Assembly (NCBI RefSeq): GCF_016793225.1
Contig: NZ_JAEUMN010000050.1
Span: 81,911 to 145,910, forward strand
Reading direction: 5' to 3'
Length of the DNA stretch: 64,000 nucleotides
DNA from: Phenylobacterium sp.
Lineage (GTDB): Bacteria > Pseudomonadota > Alphaproteobacteria > Caulobacterales > Caulobacteraceae
A program made the translations under genes and the position numbers. Of the stretch, positions 45,998 to 54,699 are shown in pieces. Positions within the stretch are counted from its first letter, which is position 1. Each line of letters opens with the position of its first letter. The notes below the pieces were generated by a model. The model saw only the letters and a program-made list of their open reading frames with translations, had not been told where the DNA came from and did not search any database.

Positions 45998-46804
45998 ATG
46001 AACGCCTTCACGCCCACCGAACTCCCCGACGTCCAGGCCAGCGCGGACCGGCGCGGCCAGCCCATCCAGCGGGTCGGCGTGCGCGGCGTCACCCACCCGG
46101 TCACCCTGCTCACCGGCCAGGGCCCCTGCCCCACCGTCGCCGAGGTCGAGATGTACGTCGCGCTGCCGGCCGACCAGAAGGGCACGCACATGTCGCGCTT
46201 CGTGGCCCTGCTCCAGGAGATGCGCCGGCCCCTCGACAGCGGCGACCTGCCCGGCCTGATGGCCGACATGCTGGACCTCCTGGAGGCCGACGGCGGCTTC
46301 CTCTCCTTCGCCGCGCCGATCTTCCTCACCAAGCAGGCGCCGGTCTCGGGGATTCCCAGCCTCATGGACTACCGCGTCACGCTCGGGGCCGAATGCGCCG
46401 GCGGCCGCACCACCGTCAGCCTCTCCGTGACGGCGCCTGTGACCAGCCTCTGCCCCTGCTCGAAGACGATCTCGCGCTACGGGGCCCACAACCAGCGGAG
46501 CCACATCACCATCACCGCGGCGCTGGCGCAGGGCGTGCGGATGATGCCCGACGACCTGATCCGGATCGCCGAGGACGCGGCGTCGTGCGAGCTGTGGGGC
46601 CTGCTGAAGCGGGCCGACGAGAAGTTCGTCACCGAACGCGCCTACGAGAACCCCAAGTTCGTGGAGGACCTGGTGCGCGACGTGGCGGCGCGACTGGCCG
46701 ACGATCCGCGGATCGCGCGCTACGAGGTCTCGTCCGAGAACTTCGAGTCGATCCACAACCATTCCGCCTACGCCTGGCTGGAGGGCGCGGGCGCCGCAGC
46801 CTGA
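45998..46804 (+). CDS. folE2: GTP cyclohydrolase IB FolE2
   Basis: Enzyme of 268 residues that makes 7,8-dihydroneopterin triphosphate from GTP, first step of folate/pterin synthesis. The FolE2 metal site Cys is in TSLCPCSK, followed by [12 protein letters not shown]. The ATG at 45998 has AGGA upstream. It is divergent from the CarH/LitR-type gene across a 65-bp gap holding two operator palindromes. In other bacteria LitR-type regulons include folE and photolyase, whose antenna is a folate, which makes light-induced folE2 plausible. Confidence 0.94.
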   Translation: MNAFTPTELPDVQASADRRGQPIQRVGVRGVTHPVTLLTGQGPCPTVAEVEMYVALPADQKGTHMSRFVALLQEMRRPLDSGDLPGLMADMLDLLEADGGFLSFAAPIFLTKQAPVSGIPSLMDYRVTLGAECAGGRTTVSLSVTAPVTSLCPCSKTISRYGAHNQRSHITITAALAQGVRMMPDDLIRIAEDAASCELWGLLKRADEKFVTERAYENPKFVEDLVRDVAARLADDPRIARYEVSSENFESIHNHSAYAWLEGAGAAA

Positions 46805-46905
46805 TTCCGCCCGCGCCGCATTGACCGATCGCAAGGCCGGGCCGCTGCGGGCCGCGTCAGCTTCGCCGTGCGGCGCCGCAACGACGGCGCGGCGGGAGGA
46901 CAGGC

Positions 46906-47670
46906 ATGGCGGCCACATCGCGGTTGCCGGGCGTGCAGCGGATCGGGCCGACCGCGCCGCTGAAGTGGCTCGGCTGGGGCTGGCGCGCGCTCTGGGCGTC
47001 GTGGCGGGTGTCCCTGCCCTTCGGCCTGGTGACGGCAGGCGTCTGCGCCGGGATCGCCGCGGCGCTGATCGGCTCCAATCTGGCGTTCTGGGCCCTGGCG
47101 CTGACCTTCGGCTTCGTCTTCGTGGCCCCGGTGCTGGCCATGGGCAACTACGAGACCGGTCGACGGCTCGAGGCGCGCGAGCCGTTCACCCTGGCGAGCA
47201 CCTTCCTGCCCCCCGGCACGCTGCGCCAGGACGTGGCCTACCTCGGGCTGGTGCTGTTCGTGATCTTCGGGATCTGGGTGCAGGCCGCGCAGATCGTCTA
47301 CGGGCTGTCGACCTACCAGATCCACCGGACGGTGGACTCCTTCGTCCGCTTCGCCGCGACCAGCGCAGAGGGACACCGGATGCTGGTCACCGGCTCGATC
47401 GTCGGCGGCGCGATGGCGTTCTTCACCTTCTGCCTGTTCGTCGTCTCCGCGCCCATGCTCCTCGATCCGCGGCGCGGCTTCTTCGAGGCCACGGCCACCA
47501 GCGTCCGGGCCGTGCACGACAACTTCATTCCCATGCTGATCTGGGCGGCGATCATCGCGGTGCTGACGATCGGCAGCGCCGCCACCGGCTTCGCGGCGCT
47601 GATCATCGTCTTCCCGTGGCTGGGCCTGGCCAGCTGGCGCGCCTATCGCGAACTGGTCGTCGCGCCGTAG
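46906..47670 (+). CDS. DUF2189 family membrane protein
   Basis: Integral membrane protein of 254 residues with about six hydrophobic segments. Family landmarks are WLGWGWRALWASWRVSLPFG, FVFVAPVLAMGNYETGRRLE, TRRGFFEAT-like DPRRGFFEATATS, and ends LVFPWLGLASWRAYRELV-like sequence. The start at 46906 has GGGAGGA upstream. Function is unknown; relatives often sit near cytochrome oxidase genes. It is the next plus-strand gene after folE2, 101 bases away. Confidence 0.87.
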   Translation: MAATSRLPGVQRIGPTAPLKWLGWGWRALWASWRVSLPFGLVTAGVCAGIAAALIGSNLAFWALALTFGFVFVAPVLAMGNYETGRRLEAREPFTLASTFLPPGTLRQDVAYLGLVLFVIFGIWVQAAQIVYGLSTYQIHRTVDSFVRFAATSAEGHRMLVTGSIVGGAMAFFTFCLFVVSAPMLLDPRRGFFEATATSVRAVHDNFIPMLIWAAIIAVLTIGSAATGFAALIIVFPWLGLASWRAYRELVVAP

Positions 47671-47746
47671 GCGCCTCCGCCATCTCCGCGGTCGGACGGG
47701 GCGGATCCACCGCCCCGCACGCCCGCCCGGCCTTCTGACGACAGCC

Positions 47747-49870
47747 CTACCCGCGCAGCTGCGCCTTCCGCTCGCGGCGGCGGGCCGTGAGGATGTGCTC
47801 GGTGTAGCCGTTCGGCTGCTCGCGGCCCTTGAACACCAGGTCCAGCGCCGCCTGGTAGGCCGAGCCGCCCTCGTTGCCGGTCATGGGCGTGTAGAGCGGG
47901 TCGCCGGCGTTCTGGGCGTCCACCACCTTGGCCATCCGCGCGAAGGTCTCGCGCACCTGCGCCTCGGTGCAGACGCCGTGGTGCAGCCAGTTGGCGATGT
48001 GCTGGCTGGAGATGCGCAGCGTGGCGCGGTCCTCCATCAGGCCCACGTCGTGGATGTCGGGCACCTTCGAGCAGCCCACGCCCTGGTCGATCCAGCGGAC
48101 CACGTAGCCCAGGATGCCCTGGGCGTTGTTGTCCAGCTCCTGCTGAACGTCGGCCGGGCTCCAGTTGGAGTTCGCCAGCGGCGGCGTGAGCAGCGCATCG
48201 GTTCCGGTCTTCGTGGCCGCCTTCGCCATCTCGGCCTGCAGGCCCGGCACGTCCACCTCGTGGTAGTGCAGCGCGTGCAGCACCGCGGCCGTGGGCGAGG
48301 GCACCCAGGCGGTGTTCGCGCCCGCCTTAGGGTGGCCCACCTTGGCCTCCAGCATGCCCTTCATCATGTCGGGCGCGGCCCACATGCCCTTGCCGATCTG
48401 CGCCCGGCCGGGGAAGCCGGCGGCCAGCCCGATCTCGACGTTGCGCTTCTCGTAGGCGGCCAGCCAGGGCTCGGCCTTGATGGCGTCCTTGCGCATCACC
48501 GGGCCCGCTTCCATGGCGGTGTGGATCTCGTCGCCGGTGCGGTCGAGGAAGCCGGTGTTGATGAACACTACCCGGTCCTTCGCCGCCGCGATGCAGGCCT
48601 TGAGGTTGGCGCTGGTGCGCCGCTCCTCGTCCATGATCCCCATCTTCATGGTGTTGCGGGCCATGCCCAGGGCGTCCTCGACCCGGTCGAACAGCCGGAC
48701 GGCCAGCGCCACTTCGTCGGGCCCGTGCATCTTGGGCTTCACGACGTACATCGAGCCCTGCGGGCTGTTGCGCCGCGCGCCCTTCAGGTCGTGCAGGGCC
48801 GCGGCGGCGGTCACCAGAGCGTCCACCGCGGTCTCGTAGGCCTCCCGGCCCTGGAAGCGGACCATGTCGGTCGTCATGTGGTGGCCGACGTTGCGGACCA
48901 GCATCAGCGAGCGGCCGGGCAGCGTGATCTTGCCCCCGCCGGGCGCCTGGTAGCGGCGGTCCTCCTCGAGCCGGCGGGTCTCGCTGCGCCCGCCCTTCTC
49001 GAAGGTGGCCGCCAGGTCGCCCTTCATGAGGCCGAGCCAGTTGCGGTAGACGCCCACCTTGTCCTCGGCGTCCACGGCGGCGACCGAGTCCTCGCAGTCC
49101 TGGATGGCGGTCAACGCCGCCTCCACCAGCACGTCGGCCACGCCGGCCGGGTCGTCCTTGCCGATGTTGTGGCTGCGGTCGATCTGGATCTCGAGGTGCA
49201 GGCCGTTGTGCTTCAGCAGCACCGCGCTCGGGTTGGCCGCGTCGCCGCGCCAGCCGGCGAGCTGCGACGGATCGGCCAGCGCCGGGACCAGGGCGTCGCC
49301 CACGACGGCGTAGCCGGCGACGTCGGCGTGGCTGCCCGACGCGAGCGGGGCGACGCGATCGAGCAGGGCGCGCGCATAGGCGATGACCTTGCCGCCGCGC
49401 ACCGGGTCATAGCCCTTCCCGCCCGTGGGGGGCTCCAGGGCGTCGGTGCCGTAGAGCGCGTCGTAGAGGCTGCCCCAGCGGGCGTTGGCGGCGTTCAGGG
49501 CGTAGCGGCCGTTCGACACCGGCACCACGAGCTGCGGCCCGGCCAGCCGGGCGATCTCGGGGTCGACGTTCCCGGTGCCGATGGTGAAGTCGGCCGGCTC
49601 GTCGCGCAGGTAGCCGATCTCGCGCAGGAAGGCGGTCGCCTCGGCCACGTCGTAGGGCTTGGCCTTCCGGTCGCGCCACCAGGCGTCGATCCTCGCCTGC
49701 AGTTCGTCCCGCACCGCCAGCAGCGCGGCGTTCCTGGGCGTGAAGTCCGCCAGGATGTCCTCCAGGGCGGCCCAGAAGGCGGCGGGCTCGACGCCCGTCC
49801 CGGGCAGGAGTTCGCCTTCGACGAAGGCCGCGAGCTGGTCGTCGACCGAGAGATTTGCCGTGATGTCCAT
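47747..49870 (-). CDS. glcB: Malate synthase G
   Basis: Enzyme of 707 residues condensing glyoxylate and acetyl-CoA to malate. The length and conserved sequence are those of the single-chain G isoform: [70 protein letters not shown] and [23 protein letters not shown]. It is 115 bases downstream of aceA on the same strand, but a strong terminator lies between them. Together they make the glyoxylate shunt. Confidence 0.96.
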   Translation of the reverse strand: MDITANLSVDDQLAAFVEGELLPGTGVEPAAFWAALEDILADFTPRNAALLAVRDELQARIDAWWRDRKAKPYDVAEATAFLREIGYLRDEPADFTIGTGNVDPEIARLAGPQLVVPVSNGRYALNAANARWGSLYDALYGTDALEPPTGGKGYDPVRGGKVIAYARALLDRVAPLASGSHADVAGYAVVGDALVPALADPSQLAGWRGDAANPSAVLLKHNGLHLEIQIDRSHNIGKDDPAGVADVLVEAALTAIQDCEDSVAAVDAEDKVGVYRNWLGLMKGDLAATFEKGGRSETRRLEEDRRYQAPGGGKITLPGRSLMLVRNVGHHMTTDMVRFQGREAYETAVDALVTAAAALHDLKGARRNSPQGSMYVVKPKMHGPDEVALAVRLFDRVEDALGMARNTMKMGIMDEERRTSANLKACIAAAKDRVVFINTGFLDRTGDEIHTAMEAGPVMRKDAIKAEPWLAAYEKRNVEIGLAAGFPGRAQIGKGMWAAPDMMKGMLEAKVGHPKAGANTAWVPSPTAAVLHALHYHEVDVPGLQAEMAKAATKTGTDALLTPPLANSNWSPADVQQELDNNAQGILGYVVRWIDQGVGCSKVPDIHDVGLMEDRATLRISSQHIANWLHHGVCTEAQVRETFARMAKVVDAQNAGDPLYTPMTGNEGGSAYQAALDLVFKGREQPNGYTEHILTARRRERKAQLRG

Positions 49871-49921
49871 GCCGTACCGAAGCCCCCGATCCGCCCCGGG
49901 CGCAAGGGGGGCGGTCCGTCA

Positions 49922-49958
49922 GAAAAAAGAGCGGCCCGAGGCGACGCGCCTCGGGCCG
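49922..49958 (-). terminator. Rho-independent terminator of aceA
   Basis: A perfect 12-bp stem CGGCCCGAGGCG / CGCCTCGGGCCG with a three-base loop, followed on the minus strand by CTCTTTTTTCT. It starts about 28 bases past the aceA stop and should separate aceA from glcB transcription. Confidence 0.93.
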
Positions 49959-49985
49959 TGCGAACACGCAGAAACCCGATAGCCG

Positions 49986-51578
49986 TCAGGCGAACTGGTT
50001 CATCGTGTTGTGGACGCCGCCGGCCTTCAGGGCCGCTTCGCCGGCGAAGTATTCCTTGTGGTCGTCGCCGATGTCCGACCCCGACATGTTCTGGTGCTTC
50101 ACGCAAGGCAGGCCCACGCGGATCTCCTGGCGCTGGACGCCCAGGACGTAGCCCAGCATGCCTTCCTCGCCGAAGTAGGCCTTGGCCAGGTTGTCGGTGG
50201 ACAGCGCGGCGGTGTGGTAGGTCGGCAGGGTGATCAGGTGGTGGAAGATCCCCGCCCGCTTCGCGCCGTCGGCCTGGAAGCTCTTGATCAGCCGGTCGGC
50301 TTCCACGCCCAGCGGGGTGGCGTCGTACTCGGCGCTCATCAGCTTGGCCTTGTCGTAGGCCGCCACGTCCTTGCCTTCCTTCTCCCAGGTCTCGAAGACC
50401 TGCTCGCGGAACTTCAGCGTCCAGTTGAAGGACGGGCTGTTGTTGTAGGCGAGCTTGGCGTTCGGAACGACCTCGCGGATGCGGTCGACCATGCCGGCGA
50501 TCTGCTCGACGTGCGGCTTCTCGGTCTCGATCCACAGCAGGTCGGCGCCGTTCTGCAGCGAGGTGATGCAGTCGAGGACGCAGCGGTCCTCGCCCGTGCC
50601 GGCGCGGAACTGGAACAGGTTGGAGGGCAGGCGCTTCGGACGCAGCAGCTTGCCGTTGCGGGTGATGACCACGTCGCCGTTGCCGACCTGGCTCGCGTCG
50701 ATCTCCTCGCAGTCGAGGAAGGCGTTGTACTGGTCGCCCAGGTCGCCCGGTTCCTTGGAGAAGGCGATCTGCTTGGTCAGGCCCGCGCCCAGGGAGTCGG
50801 TGCGCGCGACGATCACGCCGTTGTCGACGCCCAGCTCGAGGAAGGCGTAGCGGACGGCGCGGAGCTTCTGGATGAAGTCCTCGTGCGGGACGGTGACCTT
50901 GCCGTCCTGGTGGCCGCACTGCTTCTCGTCCGAGACCTGGTTCTCGATCTGGATGGCGCAGGCGCCGGCCTCGATCATCTTCTTGGCCAGGAGGTAGGTC
51001 GCCTCGGCGTTGCCGAAGCCGGCGTCGATGTCGGCGATGATCGGAACCACGTGGGTTTCGAAGTTGTCGATCTTGTCCTGGATCTTCTGCGCCTTGGCCT
51101 GGTCGCCGGCCTTGCGGGCGTCGTCGAGGTCGCGGAACAGGCCGCCCAGCTCACGCGCGTCGGCCTGCTTCAGGAAGGTGTAGATCTCCTCGATCAGCGC
51201 CGGGACGCTGGTCTTCTCGTGCATCGACTGGTCCGGCAGCGGGCCGAATTCCGAGCGAAGGGCGGCGATCATCCAGCCCGACAGGTAGATATAGCGGCGC
51301 TTGGTGGTGCCGAAGTGGCGCTTCACCGCGATCATCTTCTGCTGCGCCACGAAGCCGTGCCAGCAGCCCAGCGACTGGGTGTAGTTGGCGGGGTTGGCGT
51401 CATAGGCCGCCATGTCCTCGCGCATGATCCCGGCGGTGTACTTGGCGATCTCCAGGCCGGTCTTGAAGCGGTTCTGCAAGCGCATGCGGGCGACGGCTTC
51501 GGCGTCGATCCCGTCCCAGCTGCCGCCCTTGCCCTTGATGAGCTGGCTCATCTCGATGATGTGGTCCTGGTAGGCCAT
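49986..51578 (-). CDS. aceA: Isocitrate lyase, long form
   Basis: Enzyme of 530 residues splitting isocitrate to glyoxylate and succinate. The signature around the active Cys is SDEKQCGHQDGKV. Other conserved parts are IADIDAGFGNAEATYLL, IQIENQVSDEK and NNSPSFNWTLKFREQ. Length is nearer the 530-residue type than the 430-residue enterobacterial enzyme. The start at 51578 (MAYQDHIIEM) is chosen because upstream codons enter the promoter. Divergent from the ScfR/RamB-type regulator across 148 bases with two palindromic sites. Confidence 0.96.
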   Translation of the reverse strand: MAYQDHIIEMSQLIKGKGGSWDGIDAEAVARMRLQNRFKTGLEIAKYTAGIMREDMAAYDANPANYTQSLGCWHGFVAQQKMIAVKRHFGTTKRRYIYLSGWMIAALRSEFGPLPDQSMHEKTSVPALIEEIYTFLKQADARELGGLFRDLDDARKAGDQAKAQKIQDKIDNFETHVVPIIADIDAGFGNAEATYLLAKKMIEAGACAIQIENQVSDEKQCGHQDGKVTVPHEDFIQKLRAVRYAFLELGVDNGVIVARTDSLGAGLTKQIAFSKEPGDLGDQYNAFLDCEEIDASQVGNGDVVITRNGKLLRPKRLPSNLFQFRAGTGEDRCVLDCITSLQNGADLLWIETEKPHVEQIAGMVDRIREVVPNAKLAYNNSPSFNWTLKFREQVFETWEKEGKDVAAYDKAKLMSAEYDATPLGVEADRLIKSFQADGAKRAGIFHHLITLPTYHTAALSTDNLAKAYFGEEGMLGYVLGVQRQEIRVGLPCVKHQNMSGSDIGDDHKEYFAGEAALKAGGVHNTMNQFA

Positions 51579-51664
51579 CGCGTGTGCATCCTTGGCTCGA
51601 AGGAGATTTCCCGCACGGCCTAGTGCAAGACGCGCGCCGCGCGCCATGGCCGGCGCGGTCTAGG

Positions 51665-51678
51665 TGTAAAACTTTACA
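51665..51678. promoter_or_regulatory. Palindromic site 1 in aceA/regulator promoter
   Basis: TGTAA-AACT-TTACA (extended six-base arms TGTAAA/TTTACA). Centred 31 bp from a second site of the same form, about three helical turns. Probably the operator of the divergent acyl-CoA-responsive regulator. Confidence 0.7.
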
Positions 51679-51695
51679 GACCTGCTCTGTAATGT

Positions 51696-51709
51696 TGTAA
51701 TAGCTTACA
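51696..51709. promoter_or_regulatory. Palindromic site 2 in aceA/regulator promoter
   Basis: TGTAA-TAGC-TTACA, 17 bases before the regulator ATG. Same arms as site 1; a further TGTAA occurs at 51688. Confidence 0.68.
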
Positions 51710-51726
51710 TCTCAGGACCTTAGTTA

Positions 51727-53121
51727 ATGCCCGCCGACCGCCGCCTCTACGTCGGGCCCAGCCTGCGGCGCCTGCGCCGCGATCGCGGCCTGACGCAGGC
51801 CGACATGGCCGCCGACCTCGACATCTCGCCCTCGTACGTCGCCCTGCTGGAGCGCAATCACCGGCCGCTCTCGGCCGAGCTGCTGCTGCGCCTGGCGCAG
51901 ACCTACAAGCTGGACATGTCGGCGCTGGCGGGCGCGGGGTCGGGCGAGGAGTCGCTGCGGCTGCAGGCGGTGCTCAAGGACCCGATGTTCGCCGACATCG
52001 ACCTGCCCGCGCTGGAGGTGGCCGATCTTACCGCCAACTTCCCCGGCGTCGCCGAGGCGCTCCTGCGGCTCTACACCACCTACCAGGAAGAGCAGCTCGC
52101 CCTGGCCGACCGGCACGGCGCCGAGCCGGGGGAGGACACCGCCGATCCCGTCGCCGAATCCCGCCGCTTCCTCGCCGCCCGGCGCAACAGCTTCCCCACC
52201 CTCGACGACGCCGCCGAGCGCCTGGCCCAGGCGGTGGGCGCCGCCGAGGGCCTGCCCGCCTACCTGCGCGCCAGGCACGGCCTGCGGGTGCGCCGGCTGC
52301 CGCCGACCGTCATGGTCGGGTCGATGCGCCGGCTCGACCACCACCGGCGCGAGGTCCTGCTGTCGGACGACCTGGACAACGCCAGCCAGACCTTCCAGCT
52401 CGCCCTGCAGCTCGCCTACCTGGAACTGGGCGGCGAGGTGGACGCCGTGCTCGCCGAGGGCGCTTTCGCCACCGAGAGCGGCGAGCGGCTCACCCGGCGC
52501 GCGCTGGCCAGCTACGCCGCCGCCGCCGTGCTGATGCCCTACACCGCCTTCGCCCGCGCCGCCGAACAGCGGCGCTACGACGTGGAGGCGCTGGGGCGCC
52601 AGTTCGGCGCCAGCTTCGAGCAGACGGCGCACCGGCTCACCACCCTGCAGAAGCCGGGCGACGCGCGGGTGCCGTTCTTCTTCATCCGGGTGGACGAGGC
52701 CGGCAACGTCTCCAAGCGCCTGGACGGCGCGGGCTTCCCCTTCGCGCGTCACGGGGGCGGTTGCCCGCTGTGGAACGTGCACCAGGCCTTCCGCACGCCC
52801 CGGCAGATCGTCACCCAGTGGCTGGAGCTGCCCGACGGCCAGCGGTTCTTCTCCATCGCGCGCACCGTCACCGCCGGCGGGGGCGGCTGGGGCAAGCCCA
52901 GGGTGGAGCGCGCCATCGCCCTTGGCTGCGCCGCCGAGCACGCCCACCGGCTGGTCTATGTCGACGCCGGCCAGCCGACCGAGGCGACCCCCATCGGCGT
53001 CACCTGCCGCCTCTGCCACCGGACCGAATGCACCGCCCGCTCCGCGCCGCCGATCGGCCGGCCGATCCTGCCGGACGACATCCGCCGCACCGGCGCGCCC
53101 TTCGGTTTCTCGGACAGCTGA
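51727..53121 (+). CDS. XRE-family short-chain acyl-CoA regulator, ScfR/RamB type
   Basis: Regulator of 464 residues. XRE HTH lies at about 11-65 (GLTQADMAADLDISPSYVALLERN). A central domain of the ImmA/IrrE type (about 180-290) has LQLAYLELGGE where an active HExxH protease site would be, so it is a ligand-binding remnant. The C-terminal DUF2083 domain includes RTPRQIVTQWLELPDG and CRLCHRTECTAR (C-x2-C-H-x3-C), a likely metal site. Homologues sense acyl-CoAs and control glyoxylate or methylcitrate genes, fitting its place divergent from aceA. Confidence 0.92.
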   Translation: MPADRRLYVGPSLRRLRRDRGLTQADMAADLDISPSYVALLERNHRPLSAELLLRLAQTYKLDMSALAGAGSGEESLRLQAVLKDPMFADIDLPALEVADLTANFPGVAEALLRLYTTYQEEQLALADRHGAEPGEDTADPVAESRRFLAARRNSFPTLDDAAERLAQAVGAAEGLPAYLRARHGLRVRRLPPTVMVGSMRRLDHHRREVLLSDDLDNASQTFQLALQLAYLELGGEVDAVLAEGAFATESGERLTRRALASYAAAAVLMPYTAFARAAEQRRYDVEALGRQFGASFEQTAHRLTTLQKPGDARVPFFFIRVDEAGNVSKRLDGAGFPFARHGGGCPLWNVHQAFRTPRQIVTQWLELPDGQRFFSIARTVTAGGGGWGKPRVERAIALGCAAEHAHRLVYVDAGQPTEATPIGVTCRLCHRTECTARSAPPIGRPILPDDIRRTGAPFGFSDS

Positions 53122-53205
53122 CGCCCGCTTTCCCCTAGGGCGCCCCCCTTGGCTCCCCCTCGGATTTCAGGGACAACGGACGGGCATAAGGGATACCAGC
53201 GTCAC

Positions 53206-54435
53206 ATGGCCCAGCGCAGCGCCGCGGCGAAGTCCACGGACCGGTTCGAACGCAAGCGCGAGGCCATCCTGGACGCGGCCACGCGGATCCTGAACCGCAA
53301 GGGCATCAAGGGGCTGACCCTGGGCGACACCGCCGCCGCGGTCGACCTCTCCACCACCAGCGTCACCTACTATTTCAAGCGCAAGGACGACCTGGCGGCC
53401 GCCTGCATCACGCGCGGGATCGAGCGGCTTCACGACATCGCCGACGCCGCCGTGCGCGCGCCCACGCCCGAGGCGCGGCTGCAGGACTTCCTGTCCGGCT
53501 ACCTCGACGCCCTGAAGGCCACGGCCGCGGGAACGGCGCCGCCGCTGCCGATCATCTCGGAACTGCGCGCCCTGACCTCCCCGCGCCGCGAGGAGGTGGC
53601 CACCGCCTACGGCCGGCTGTTCCGCAAGGCGCGCCAGATCTTCGACCACCCCGATCTCGCCTGGATGTCCCGCGGCCGCCGCACCGCGCGCACGCGGGTG
53701 ATCCTCGAGCAGGTGTTCTGGGGCGGCGCCTGGCTCGCCCGTTACGACATCGAGGACTATCCGAGGGTCCGCGACCGGATGGTCGACGTCTTCCTGCACG
53801 GCGTCGCCCGGGACGACGCGGCCTGGACGCCGGCGCCCATCGACATGGAACGGCTGGCCGACGGCGAGGGCGGACCCGGGCGCGAGGTGTTCCTGCTGGC
53901 GGCCACGCGGCTGATCAACCGTCGCGGCTATCGCGGGGCGTCGGTCGACAAGATCTCGGCCGAGCTCAACGTCACCAAGGGCAGCTTCTACCACCATAAC
54001 GAGGCCAAGGACGATCTCGTGGTCACCTGCTTCGAGCGCAGCTTCGAGGTGATGACCCGCGCCCAGCGGCTGGCCATGGAGCTGCCCGGCGACCAGTGGG
54101 ACAAGCTGTCGGCCTGCGCCGCCGCCCTGGCCGAGTTCCAGCTGTCGGAGCACGGCCCGCTCCTGCGCACCAACGCGCTCACGGCGCTCCCCGAACAGAT
54201 CCGCGGCGTGATGGTCGAGCACGCCAACCGGGTCTCGGACCGCTTCGCCTCCATGATCTCGGACGGCATTGCCGAAGGCTCGCTGCGTCCCGTGGACCCC
54301 TTCATCGCCTCGCAGATGCTGAACGCGACCCTCAACGCCTGCGCCGAGCTGGGCTATCTCGTGCCTGACGTCCGTCCGAAGTCGGCGGCGGCGGTGTTCG
54401 CCAAGCCGCTCCTCATGGGCGTCTTCAAGCACTAG
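53206..54435 (+). CDS. TetR-family regulator with two TetR DNA-binding domains
   Basis: Protein of 409 residues made of two full TetR units in one chain. The first HTH (about 24-70) reads LTLGDTAAAVDLSTTSVTYYF; the second (about 225-275) reads ASVDKISAELNVTKGSFYHH. Each is followed by an all-helical ligand/dimer domain. The chain can therefore fold as a pseudo-dimer and read an asymmetric site. The ATG at 53206 is chosen over an upstream ATG at 53149 in the spacer. Regulated genes are not evident; neighbours are scfR and, converging, a sugar symporter. Confidence 0.9.
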   Translation: MAQRSAAAKSTDRFERKREAILDAATRILNRKGIKGLTLGDTAAAVDLSTTSVTYYFKRKDDLAAACITRGIERLHDIADAAVRAPTPEARLQDFLSGYLDALKATAAGTAPPLPIISELRALTSPRREEVATAYGRLFRKARQIFDHPDLAWMSRGRRTARTRVILEQVFWGGAWLARYDIEDYPRVRDRMVDVFLHGVARDDAAWTPAPIDMERLADGEGGPGREVFLLAATRLINRRGYRGASVDKISAELNVTKGSFYHHNEAKDDLVVTCFERSFEVMTRAQRLAMELPGDQWDKLSACAAALAEFQLSEHGPLLRTNALTALPEQIRGVMVEHANRVSDRFASMISDGIAEGSLRPVDPFIASQMLNATLNACAELGYLVPDVRPKSAAAVFAKPLLMGVFKH

Positions 54436-54485
54436 CCGGGAGCCTGCGGACGCCGTCGGGGGCTTCGGGCGCCGCAGGCGCTCGA

Positions 54486-54570
54486 TTGAACCGCGGAGGA
54501 CGCAGAGACGAACGCAGAGAGCGCAGAGGTCTCCGCGCCCTCCGCGCCTCCTCCGCGATCCCTGCGGTTA
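54486..54570. repeat. Extragenic palindromic repeat (CGCAGAG type)
   Basis: Imperfect hairpin beginning TTGAACCGCGGAGGACGCAG and ending TCCCTGCGGTTA, with CGCAGAGA direct repeats in the left arm and CTCCGCG repeats in the right. The outer six bases AACCGC/GCGGTT pair. This is like the dispersed intergenic repeats common in Caulobacteraceae. It sits between convergent genes and may help end transcription. Confidence 0.65.
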
Positions 54571-54699
54571 GGCCACTGCGGCTCTACCGCCCTTCGCTCC
54601 CGCCGCGCCGCGCCGCGATTTCAACAGCTTCCGACGTCCCGGCGAATGCCGGACCCAGATCCACGTGCGAGATGGATGACCGGGTCCTGGTTACGGACC

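Noticed and set aside
47795-50233. Plus-strand open frame of 812 codons opposite glcB
   Set aside because: Malate synthase G on the minus strand is unambiguous; the opposite frame is low-complexity.
51727-53121. Active ImmA/IrrE protease in the XRE regulator
   Set aside because: The HExxH zinc motif position reads LQLAYLELGG, so catalysis is not supported.
54486-54570. CRISPR-like array from CGCAGAG repeats
   Set aside because: Repeats are 7-8 bases, irregularly spaced and part of one imperfect hairpin, with no spacers or cas genes.
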